Shown here: positions 50,669 through 57,542 of the stretch, in pieces
Layout: the number at the start of each line of letters is the position of its first letter
How positions within the stretch are numbered: position 1 is the first letter of the stretch
DNA from: CAWDDG01 sp963801065
GTDB taxonomy: Bacteria > Actinomycetota > Actinomycetes > Jiangellales > Jiangellaceae
Direction of reading: 5' to 3'
Assembly (NCBI GenBank): GCA_963801065.1
Contig: CAWDDG010000008.1
Coordinates: 868,001-932,000 of the forward strand
Length of the DNA: 64,000 bases
Translations under genes and position numbers: made by a program
The notes under the pieces: generated by a model
The model's input: the letters and a program-made list of their open reading frames with translations, nothing else
Told to the model about the DNA's origin: nothing
Database searches by the model: none

Positions 50669-51862
50669 ATGCGGACGATCGACGACCTGGGGAAGCTCCG
50701 CGGCAAACGGGTCCTGCTCCGGTCCGACCTCAACGTCCCGCTCGAAGGTGGCGAAGTCACGGACGACGGTCGGATCCGGGCCAGCATCCCGACGATCATC
50801 CGGCTGGCCGACGCCGGCGCCCGGGTGATCGTGACCGCTCACCTGGGCCGGCCAGAGGGCAAACCCGATCCGCAGTACTCGTTACGGCCGGTCTGGCGGC
50901 GCCTGGCAGACCTCCTGCCCGACCGCGGCGTCGAGTTTGCGGAGGACACCGTCGGGCAGAGCGCCCAGGCGACGGTGAGGGCGCTGCCCGATGGCGGAAT
51001 CGCTGTACTCGAGAACCTCCGTTTCGACCCACGCGAGACCTCGAAGGACGACGCCGAACGTGGCGCCTTCGCGGACGAGCTGGCTGCGCTCGCGGACGCC
51101 TTCGTCTCCGACGGCTTCGGGGTCGTCCATCGCAAGCAGGCCAGCGTCTACGACGTGGCGAAGCGCCTGCCGCACGCCGCCGGCGGCCTGGTGCTCGCCG
51201 AGGTCCAGGCGTTCGGCAAGGTGCTCGACGACCCGGACCGCCCGTACGTCGTCGTGCTCGGCGGGTCGAAGGTCTCCGACAAGCTCGGCGTGATCGACAA
51301 CCTGCTCGGCAAGGTCGACCGCCTCCTCGTCGGCGGCGGCATGTGCTTCACGTTCCTGCGGGCCAAGGGGCACGAGGTCGGCCGCTCGTTGCTGGAGGAG
51401 GACCAGGTCGACACGGTCCGCGGATTCCTCGACCGCGCGGCGGAGACCGGCGTCGAGCTCGTCCTGCCGGTCGACATCGTGGTCGCGCCTGAGGTCGCGG
51501 CGGAGGCGGAGACGAGCGTCGCCGCCGCAGACGCGATACCGGCGGACCAGCACGGCCTGGACATCGGACCGGCCACGGTCGACCTGTTCCGCAGCAAGCT
51601 CGCCGACGCCCGAACCGTGGTCTGGAACGGCCCGATGGGGGTCTTCGAGCTCGCTCCGTTCGCAGCGGGCACGCGGGAGATCGCGGAGGCAGTCGCCGCG
51701 GTCGACGGCACCACGGTCATCGGCGGTGGCGACTCTGCGGCCGCGGTGCGGCAGCTCGGACTCGACGAGTCGTCGTTCACGCACATCTCGACCGGTGGTG
51801 GCGCCAGCCTGGAGCTCCTCGAAGACAAGACGCTGCCCGGCCTGGCCGTACTGGAGGAATGA
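50669..51862 (+). CDS. pgk: Phosphoglycerate kinase
   Basis: A 397-residue two-lobed kinase forming ATP from 1,3-bisphosphoglycerate. Signatures seen are RVLLRSDLNVPLEGGEVTDD, AHLGRPEGKPDPQYSLRPVW, VVLGGSKVSDKLGVIDNLLG, GGGMCFTFLRAKG, and the nucleotide-binding VWNGPMGVFELAPFAAGT with GGGDSAAAVRQLG and STGGGASLELLEDKTLPGL. It begins 3 bases after gap and ends 3 bases before tpiA. Confidence 0.97.
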   Translation: MRTIDDLGKLRGKRVLLRSDLNVPLEGGEVTDDGRIRASIPTIIRLADAGARVIVTAHLGRPEGKPDPQYSLRPVWRRLADLLPDRGVEFAEDTVGQSAQATVRALPDGGIAVLENLRFDPRETSKDDAERGAFADELAALADAFVSDGFGVVHRKQASVYDVAKRLPHAAGGLVLAEVQAFGKVLDDPDRPYVVVLGGSKVSDKLGVIDNLLGKVDRLLVGGGMCFTFLRAKGHEVGRSLLEEDQVDTVRGFLDRAAETGVELVLPVDIVVAPEVAAEAETSVAAADAIPADQHGLDIGPATVDLFRSKLADARTVVWNGPMGVFELAPFAAGTREIAEAVAAVDGTTVIGGGDSAAAVRQLGLDESSFTHISTGGGASLELLEDKTLPGLAVLEE

Positions 51863-51865
51863 GGC

Positions 51866-52660
51866 GTGGCGAAGGATCCGCGCCGGCCGCTCATGGCCGG
51901 CAACTGGAAGGAGAACCTCAACCACCTCGAGGCCATCGCGCACGTGCAGAAGCTCGCCTTCTCGCTCACCGACGACGACCTCGAAGCGGTCGAGGTCGCC
52001 GTGCTGCCGCCATATACCGACATCCGCTCGGTGCAGACGCTTGTCGACGGGGACAAGCTGCGGATCGGCTACGGCGCCCAGGACGTGTCCGAGCACGACT
52101 CCGGCGCACATACCGGCGAGATCTCAGGCGCAATGCTGGCCAAGCTCGGCTGCACGTACGCGATCGTCGGCCACTCGGAGCGGCGCCAGTACCACGGAGA
52201 GGACGACACGCTGGTCAACCACAAGGTGCGGGCGGCGTTCCGGCACGGTCTGGTGCCGATCCTGTGCGTGGGCGAAGGTCTCGAGGTACGCCGCGACGGC
52301 CGGCACGTGGAGCACACCCTGGCTCAGCTCGACGGCGCGCTGCGCGACGTGCCTGAGGGCGAGGCGGCACAGGTCGTGGTCGCGTACGAACCGGTCTGGG
52401 CGATCGGGACCGGCGAGGTCGCCACGCCCGAGGACGCGCAGGAGGTCTGCGCTGCGATACGCCGCCGGTTGGCGGAGCTCTACTCGGCCGAGGTGGCCGG
52501 CGTGGTCCGAGTGCTTTACGGAGGCTCCGTCAAGGCGGGAAACATCGCTCCGATCATGGCGCAGCCGGACGTCGACGGCGCCCTGGTCGGCGGCGCGAGC
52601 ATCGACGCGGACGAGTTCGCCGCCATCTGCCGCTACCACCGCATCCCCACTCCGCGTTGA
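51866..52660 (+). CDS. tpiA: Triosephosphate isomerase
   Basis: A 264-residue TIM-barrel enzyme interconverting dihydroxyacetone phosphate and glyceraldehyde 3-phosphate. Active-site residues are visible: the Lys in AGNWKENLNHLEA, the electrophilic His in YAIVGHSERRQYHGE, the catalytic Glu in VVAYEPVWAIGTGEV (loop 6), and the phosphate-binding YGGSVKAGN. Its last codons and stop (CCGCGTTGA) are part of the left arm of a long palindrome that starts at 52650. Confidence 0.97.
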   Translation: MAKDPRRPLMAGNWKENLNHLEAIAHVQKLAFSLTDDDLEAVEVAVLPPYTDIRSVQTLVDGDKLRIGYGAQDVSEHDSGAHTGEISGAMLAKLGCTYAIVGHSERRQYHGEDDTLVNHKVRAAFRHGLVPILCVGEGLEVRRDGRHVEHTLAQLDGALRDVPEGEAAQVVVAYEPVWAIGTGEVATPEDAQEVCAAIRRRLAELYSAEVAGVVRVLYGGSVKAGNIAPIMAQPDVDGALVGGASIDADEFAAICRYHRIPTPR

Positions 52661-52736
52661 TCATGCAAGTTCTGTGCGACACGCCGTTGGCGAAGCCAAC
52701 GGCGTGTCGCACAGAACTTGCATGATCAACGCGGAG
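52650..52736. repeat. Perfect palindrome with 42-bp arms and 3-base loop
   Basis: Left arm 52650-52691 and right arm 52695-52736 are perfectly complementary over 42 positions around GAA. The arm begins CTCCGCGTTGATCATGCAAG and ends GCCGTTGGC. It starts within the last four tpiA codons. It may terminate the glycolytic operon in both directions or be a mobile palindromic (REP-like) element. Positions 52737-52875 show nothing else. Confidence 0.85.
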
Positions 52737-52875
52737 CGGGGACGGAGTCGCACGGCGGCGGGCCGGCCGCGGCCGCTGGAACGGATGCCGTTCGGTCAAA
52801 CGATGGGTGACCGCGTACGCTATGAAGTCGCGCGTGCCGGCTGATGCGGCCGACCGGAAGGAACTGCTCGACACC

Positions 52876-53112
52876 GTGAAGATCGTATTCTCGATTCTGC
52901 TCGTCATCACCAGCCTCTTGCTGGTCCTGCTCATCCTTCTCCACAAGGGAAAAGGCGGCGGTCTGTCCGACATGTTCGGCGGGGGCGTCTCCTCGTCCAT
53001 GGGTGGCTCCTCGATCGCCGAGCGCAACCTGGACCGGATCACGGTCGCCATCGGGATCTTGTGGTCGGCCAGCATCATCGGGCTCGGGCTGATCGCCAAG
53101 ACCGCCGTCTGA
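52876..53112 (+). CDS. secG: Preprotein translocase subunit SecG
   Basis: A 78-residue SecYEG accessory subunit with two transmembrane helices. The GTG at 52876 gives VKIVFSILLVITSLLLVLLI, the usual actinobacterial N-terminus, with GGAAGGA 13 bases upstream; an in-frame ATG at 52822 would add 18 charged residues and is less likely. The cytosolic loop LLHKGKGGGLSDMFGGG and SSSMGGSSIAERNLDRIT are diagnostic, followed by the second helix ending LGLIAKTAV. The tpiA-secG order is conserved in the phylum. Confidence 0.92.
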   Translation: MKIVFSILLVITSLLLVLLILLHKGKGGGLSDMFGGGVSSSMGGSSIAERNLDRITVAIGILWSASIIGLGLIAKTAV

Positions 53113-53154
53113 CCTGTCCCCCCGTCCAGCACGTCCAACGAGGGAGTCCCACCC

Positions 53155-53496
53155 GTGGCCAGTGGCAATGCGATCCGCGGCAGCCGTGTCGGCGCCGGCC
53201 CCATGGGGGAGGCCGAGCGTGGCGAGGCCGCGCCCCGTCAGCGCATCACCTTCTACTGCGCCCAGGGGCACGAGACCGTCACCAGCTTTGCCGCAGAGGC
53301 CGTGCTCCCGGAGTCCTGGGACTGCCCGCGCTGTGGGCTCCCAGCCAGCCGCGACCGCGAGAACCCGCCGCCGGCTCCTCGCAACGAGCCCTACAAGACG
53401 CACCTGGCCTACGTGAAGGAACGGCGCAGCGACGCCGACGGCGCCGCCATCCTGGAAGAGGCCCTGCAAGGCCTACGACGGGTTCGCGGCAGCTAG
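53155..53496 (+). CDS. rbpA: RNA polymerase-binding protein RbpA
   Basis: A 113-residue actinobacterial transcription factor that binds RNA polymerase and group 1/2 sigma factors and stabilises open complexes. The N-terminal tail contains the basic GNAIRGSRVGAGPMGEAER, the zinc-binding core runs from FYCAQGHETVTSFAAEA to WDCPRCGLPA, and the sigma-interacting C-terminal helix is DGAAILEEALQGLRRVRG. GAGGGAG lies 10 bases before the GTG start. It closes the plus-strand glycolysis-secG block. Confidence 0.96.
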   Translation: MASGNAIRGSRVGAGPMGEAERGEAAPRQRITFYCAQGHETVTSFAAEAVLPESWDCPRCGLPASRDRENPPPAPRNEPYKTHLAYVKERRSDADGAAILEEALQGLRRVRGS

Positions 53497-53536
53497 ACCT
53501 GTCCCAGGACGCTTGCTCGGCCGTGTCGGGCTCGGC

Positions 53537-53986
53537 CTACCCGCCTTCCCCATTCCGACCTACGTAGACGACGACGGTTCCGCACGCCACATCGATCAGG
53601 CCGCGGCGGCGGTCGTCGACGAGCACCAGCGCCATGCCGAGGAACCAGATCGGCGCGAGCGCGAGACCGATCAGGGCGCGCAGGAGTGACCGCGTGAAGC
53701 GAAGCGGCACTCCGTTGCGGTGCCGAACGGCGATGCCCATGGTCATACCGCCGGGCGTCTGACCGGCGATCCACCATGACCCCGAGAAATAGACGACGGG
53801 CAGCAGGCCGATGGCGACGCCTACGACCAGCCCGACCCAGTCCGGGGTCTCACGGAGCAACACCTGCGATCCACCGAACGCGAGCCCGACCGCGATGGCA
53901 GCGCCAACCGTGATGAGAACGATGTCGATCGCCAGGGCAACCAGCCTGGAGATCAGGCCGGCGTAAGCCTCATGAGGAAGGTTCAT
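53537..53986 (-). CDS. RDD-family membrane protein
   Basis: A 149-residue protein with three transmembrane helices and the family residues Arg and Asp in YAGLISRLVALAIDIVLIT and a later Asp in LVDDRRRGLIDVACG. GQTPGGMTMGIAVRHRNG is the characteristic P-G-K/M-x-x-x-G turn. The ATG at 53986 lies inside the upstream hypothetical gene (17-base overlap), so both are probably one operon. The transported substrate is unknown; some RDD proteins act as ion antiporters. Confidence 0.8.
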   Translation of the reverse strand: MNLPHEAYAGLISRLVALAIDIVLITVGAAIAVGLAFGGSQVLLRETPDWVGLVVGVAIGLLPVVYFSGSWWIAGQTPGGMTMGIAVRHRNGVPLRFTRSLLRALIGLALAPIWFLGMALVLVDDRRRGLIDVACGTVVVYVGRNGEGG

Positions 53987-54575
53987 GGCGCGCGAACAGT
54001 CCGAACAGTCGGTGGACGCTTGCCTCGAGGCGAGCGTCGGCGCCGGCACTTCGGTGGCGCGCCTCTCGCGCCGCGTCGGTGAGCGCGCCGTGAGCCTGTT
54101 GGAGGGCCAGCTCGCGCACCTTCGGATCGGTGACGAGATCGTCGATGATCGTGGGGAGCACGTCGCCACGCACCCACGCCAGAGCGCTGGTCGACTCCGT
54201 GAGCAAGACGGCGAGCGCGTCGGCGCGCGCGGCGTAGGCCACCGCCCGGCCGCGTGCCACGGTCGCATCCGCTCGGCCGGCCAGGGCCGACCCAGCACGC
54301 CTCACCGGCGCCATCGCTTGTGCCACCACGGGTTGTTCCAGGACCTTCTGCCCTGCCCCGGCCACGGCCGAGACGGGTCGCCGTCCGAGAGCCGCACCGC
54401 TCTTTGCGGCGGCTCCGGCCGTACGACGGGCCGTCGAGGCCGCAGCATCGCCCACGCCGATCGCGAACGCGCCCACTGCGCTGACCGTCGGCCACCAGCG
54501 GACGCCCAGATCGGTACGGAGACGCTCGGCGAGCAGGATCGCCAGCCCCAATGGCACCCGCGCTGCGTCGACCAT
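53970..54575 (-). CDS. Alanine-rich helical protein of unknown function
   Basis: A 201-residue protein from the ATG at 54575 (MVDAARVPLGLAILLAERLR). It has no clear transmembrane helix. The middle is an Ala/Arg-rich helical stretch (AASTARRTAGAAAKSGAALG; PVRRAGSALAGRADATVARG) resembling apolipoprotein-like repeats, followed by WVRGDVLPTIIDDLVTDPKV and a C-terminal helix rich in Arg and Ala. I do not recognise a named family. It overlaps and probably cotranscribes with the RDD gene. Confidence 0.6.
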   Translation of the reverse strand: MVDAARVPLGLAILLAERLRTDLGVRWWPTVSAVGAFAIGVGDAAASTARRTAGAAAKSGAALGRRPVSAVAGAGQKVLEQPVVAQAMAPVRRAGSALAGRADATVARGRAVAYAARADALAVLLTESTSALAWVRGDVLPTIIDDLVTDPKVRELALQQAHGALTDAAREARHRSAGADARLEASVHRLFGLFARHEPSS

Positions 54576-54616
54576 GGGTCCAGCCTGGCCGGGCTCACTG
54601 TGCACGACATCACCTT

Positions 54617-55612
54617 CTACGGGTGAGGACGGACGATGCAGCGGAAGCCGAGGTGGCAGGTGGACGTGTCGATCGGCTGCGGCAGGCGCGCCGCCGGGCG
54701 GTAGCGGCGGCAGTAGTTGGGTGCGCACAGATACGAGCCGCCCTTCATCACTTTCCGGGGAATCGGTGCGCCTGCATCAATGCTGGCGGCCTGGGTGCCG
54801 CCGGTGGGGTTGGCCAGCGGGCGAGGCGGGCCGCAGCACGAGGGGCCCGCCTCGCCCGTTGCTGGATGCGCCGTGTACCAGTCGGCAGTCCACTCCCAGA
54901 CGTTGCCGATCATGTCGACGAGTCCGTACCCGTTCGGCGGGAACGAGCCGACCGGCGATGTCCAGTCGTACCCGTCGGCCGCCAGGTTCACCAGCGGGAA
55001 GTCGCCCTGCCAGACATTGGCCCGGTGCTGTCCGCCGGGAGTCAGCTCGGTACCCCACGCGTACTCCGTGTGCTCGCCGGCGCCCCTCGCCGCGAACTCC
55101 CACTCGGCCTCGGTTGCCGGCGTCTTTCCCGCCCAGGCCGCGTAGGCGGCGACGTCCGGCCAGGCCACGTGGGTCACGGGATTCGAGCCCAGGCCGATGA
55201 GCGACGAGCCTGGGCCGCGGGGGTGACGCCACTGGGCACCCGGCAGCAGGGACCACCATTCATAGGCGTTGCGAAGGTCCACGCGGTGGTCCGGCGGGGT
55301 GAACACGGCGGACGCCGGCACTAGCAGGGAGGGGTCGGCGCCCGGGTAGTCGGCGGCGTCCGGCGCCCGTTCGGCGACGGTGACGTGGCCGGTCGCCTCG
55401 ACGAAGGCGGCGAACTCGTCGTTGGTCACCGGGTGCGTGTCCATCCAGAACCCGCCCACCGCCACGCGATGTGCTGGTGCCTCCTCCGGGTAATGCCGGT
55501 CGGAACCCATCGTGAACTCGCCACCGGGAACCCATGTCATTCCGGGGCCAGGCGGCGGACCAGGGGCATTCGCCGGTTCCGGTCGGGACCCGATATTGAT
55601 CAGTTCGGTCAT
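54617..55612 (-). CDS. Formylglycine-generating enzyme (aerobic FGE, SUMF1 type)
   Basis: A 331-residue FGE-sulfatase-fold protein that would oxidise a cysteine in CxPxR sulfatases to formylglycine. Residues typical of true FGEs are all present: FTMGSDRHYPEEAPAHRVAV, HPVTNDEFAAFVEATGHVT, TEAEWEFAARGAG, MIGNVWEWTADWY, and the copper/active-site pair in KGGSYLCAPNYCRRYRPAAR (two Cys five apart) followed by TSTCHLGFR. No sulfatase gene is in the window, so the substrate must be encoded elsewhere. The ATG at 55612 follows a GTG at 55615; either may be used. Confidence 0.9.
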   Translation of the reverse strand: MTELINIGSRPEPANAPGPPPGPGMTWVPGGEFTMGSDRHYPEEAPAHRVAVGGFWMDTHPVTNDEFAAFVEATGHVTVAERAPDAADYPGADPSLLVPASAVFTPPDHRVDLRNAYEWWSLLPGAQWRHPRGPGSSLIGLGSNPVTHVAWPDVAAYAAWAGKTPATEAEWEFAARGAGEHTEYAWGTELTPGGQHRANVWQGDFPLVNLAADGYDWTSPVGSFPPNGYGLVDMIGNVWEWTADWYTAHPATGEAGPSCCGPPRPLANPTGGTQAASIDAGAPIPRKVMKGGSYLCAPNYCRRYRPAARLPQPIDTSTCHLGFRCIVRPHP

Positions 55613-55641
55613 CACGTCCCCTGCCGGGCTCGTCGTCGTGG

Positions 55642-55842
55642 TCAGTCTGGCAGCTGGCGCATCTCGATGACAGTCAGCCCGAGCTCGTCGAACCGCGCCA
55701 GCAGGCCGCGAAGATGCGCCTTGTCACGGATCGGGCCGAACAGTGCCGTCCCACCCGTCGGCGCATCGGCGGCCTCGAGCTCGGGGAAAGCGGCTCGGAC
55801 GGTCTCGGAGATCCGGCCCCGCAGCAGGAACTCGTAGCGCAC
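55642..55842 (-). CDS. Small alpha/beta hypothetical protein
   Basis: A 66-residue protein starting at GTG 55842 with GGAGG ten bases upstream. Sequence order is a strand (VRYEFLLRGRI), a helix with SETVRAAFPELEAADAPTG, a strand TALFGPIRDKAHLRGLL and a final strand LTVIEMRQLPD, a ferredoxin-like beta-alpha-beta-beta-alpha-beta layout. It is a common small actinobacterial type of unknown function. It lies between the FGE and AI-2E genes on the same strand. Confidence 0.6.
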   Translation of the reverse strand: MRYEFLLRGRISETVRAAFPELEAADAPTGGTALFGPIRDKAHLRGLLARFDELGLTVIEMRQLPD

Positions 55843-55946
55843 CTGGACGACACCTCCAGCTTGCCTCGAGCCACCCATCCTCGAGTGTGGGGCTCGCCAG
55901 GTTCGCCACGCCTCACCCGGCCAGGGTGAGTTCGCCCGAGTGATCC

Positions 55947-57203
55947 TCATTGCCCGCTCGCCGGCGGCCTCCGATTCGGCGCCACGGCGTCGACGTCCCG
56001 GACCTCCTCATGATCAACTGGATTCGAGTCAGCGGCTCTCGCTGGCGTGTCGTCTCCAGCTGAGTCAAGTTGATCACCAGCGGCGGGAGTGCTGGTGGCC
56101 AGGCGGGCGGCTGCGAGCCGTCCGGCGGCCCGGCTGATGATCGCGGTCAACGGCGCGGCCAGCACGATCAGGCCGACGCCGCCGACCAGGCCGGCACCGG
56201 TGGTGACGAGGAGCACGACCAGCGGGTCCAGCTTCAGAGACGAACCATAGGCAACTGGCGCGAAGAAGTTCTGCAGCACGTTGTTCACGAGAAGCAGGAC
56301 CGCCAGCATGATCAGGGCGGTCGTGAGGCCCTGGCTGCCGAGCGCGATGAGACAGGCGAAGACTCCGGCGATGATCGCGCCGAAGAACGGCACGTACGCA
56401 GTGATGAACGTGACGAGGGCGATGGCACCCACGAGGGGCACGCCCAGCAGCCACGCCGCGAGTCCCACGGGGACGGCGTTGGTGACCGCCAGGAGGGTGG
56501 TCCCTTTGAAGTATCCCCTGATCGCCGATGCCGCGTCGTCGACGACGGGTTCGATCGTGTGTATAGACAGCCCGCTGTGGGCGACGAACCAGGTCCTGTA
56601 CAGCGACCCGCGGAGCAGCATGAACAGGAGGATGACCGAGCCGATGAACAACATGAACAGGATCGAGGACAGTGCGCCCAGCCCGGAGAAGATGCCGCTG
56701 ACCAGGTTCAACGTCGCCGACTTGCCCGCGTTCACCGCCGACGACGTCATGTCCGAGGCCGTCGGCGCGCTGAGCCCCGCGCTGGTCAACCACGATTCCA
56801 CCTCGTCGGCCGCGCTGCTGATCACGTCGCCGATCTCTGGCGCCTCCTGCGCGATGCCCCGGACGACAACCAAGGTCGAGGCGACCGCGACGACCACGAG
56901 CGCGAGCAGGACGAGCACCGCGGCGACGAAGCGTGGCATCCAACGGCGGGTGAGCCAGTCGACCAGCGGCGTGAAGAGGATGGCCAGCACCACCGCGAAC
57001 AGGAAGGGCGTCACCAGGTTGCTGATGTAGGACGACGCCCAGAGGATCACCGCAGCGGCACCGGTCACGCCGAGCGCGAGCCACCCGGTCAGACCGGCGA
57101 CGCGGAGCCACCTCGGCGTGCCGGGGAAGGCGGGAACAGATTGGGCAGCTTCCCGGCGCTGGCTCCCCGAGACGGCAACCTCCGGCCGGTCCGTGGTTGT
57201 CAC
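55947..57203 (-). CDS. AI-2E family transporter (TqsA/PerM type)
   Basis: A 418-residue polytopic protein with about eight transmembrane helices. Family landmarks are NLVTPFLFAVVLAILFTPLV, the amphipathic middle region (EIGDVISSAADEVESWLTSA), GYFKGTTLLAVTNAVPVGLA, FITAYVPFFGAIIAGVFACL and the end DPLVVLLVTTGAGLVGGVGL. Members export autoinducer-2-like or other small molecules, or act as Na+/Li+ antiporters; the substrate here is unknown. Its C-terminal 45 residues are encoded partly by imperfect palindromic DNA with GATCAACT and AGTTGATC ends (about 56011-56077), as if an element was absorbed into the gene. A TCACCC-N5-GGGTGA site lies 143 bases upstream. Confidence 0.88.
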   Translation of the reverse strand: MTTTDRPEVAVSGSQRREAAQSVPAFPGTPRWLRVAGLTGWLALGVTGAAAVILWASSYISNLVTPFLFAVVLAILFTPLVDWLTRRWMPRFVAAVLVLLALVVVAVASTLVVVRGIAQEAPEIGDVISSAADEVESWLTSAGLSAPTASDMTSSAVNAGKSATLNLVSGIFSGLGALSSILFMLFIGSVILLFMLLRGSLYRTWFVAHSGLSIHTIEPVVDDAASAIRGYFKGTTLLAVTNAVPVGLAAWLLGVPLVGAIALVTFITAYVPFFGAIIAGVFACLIALGSQGLTTALIMLAVLLLVNNVLQNFFAPVAYGSSLKLDPLVVLLVTTGAGLVGGVGLIVLAAPLTAIISRAAGRLAAARLATSTPAAGDQLDSAGDDTPARAADSNPVDHEEVRDVDAVAPNRRPPASGQ

Positions 57204-57346
57204 TGTGAGCCGGTCCCGCGCCGAGCATTCCTGTACCGGTAGCTCATGTCCGACCTCCCGCCCCGCCTCACCACGCTGACCAGAACACTAGATCCATCGC
57301 CGCTCGCCGTGGCCCCGACACTCGCCCAGCGAGCTGTCCAGCGTCA

Positions 57347-57363
57347 TCACCCATCGTGGGTGA
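57347..57363. promoter_or_regulatory. Operator-like palindrome A, TCACCC-N5-GGGTGA
   Basis: TCACCCATCGTGGGTGA, extended to a 10-bp-arm palindrome at 57344-57366 (TCATCACCCA / TGGGTGATGA). It lies between the divergent AI-2E gene (start 57203) and LuxR gene (start 57543). It is one of four exact copies in this island. The surrounding 57204-57542 shows no convincing gene. Confidence 0.7.
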
Positions 57364-57542
57364 TGAGGCGTCGGCGTCGCCGTCACGACTGGACGGGAGA
57401 GCAGCTCCTACAGCGGGCGCGCATTTCGATCGGGGAAACCGGACGAGAAGCTCGACCAGACGGTCGTCGAACGTTCCGTGATGCGTGGACGGGTCCGGAC
57501 GCCGCCTAGCCGGAGCCGATCATGGTGCGGTAGCGTGCCCGC

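Noticed and set aside
56005..56085. Imperfect GATCAACT/AGTTGATC palindrome in the AI-2E gene as another copy of the tpiA palindrome
   Set aside because: Only the GATCAAC ends are shared and the rest differs, so it is noted in the gene entry but not claimed as a family member.
57246..57509. 87-codon ORF between the AI-2E and LuxR genes
   Set aside because: Arginine-rich, no family resemblance, and it overlaps the operator-like palindrome A; more likely promoter DNA.
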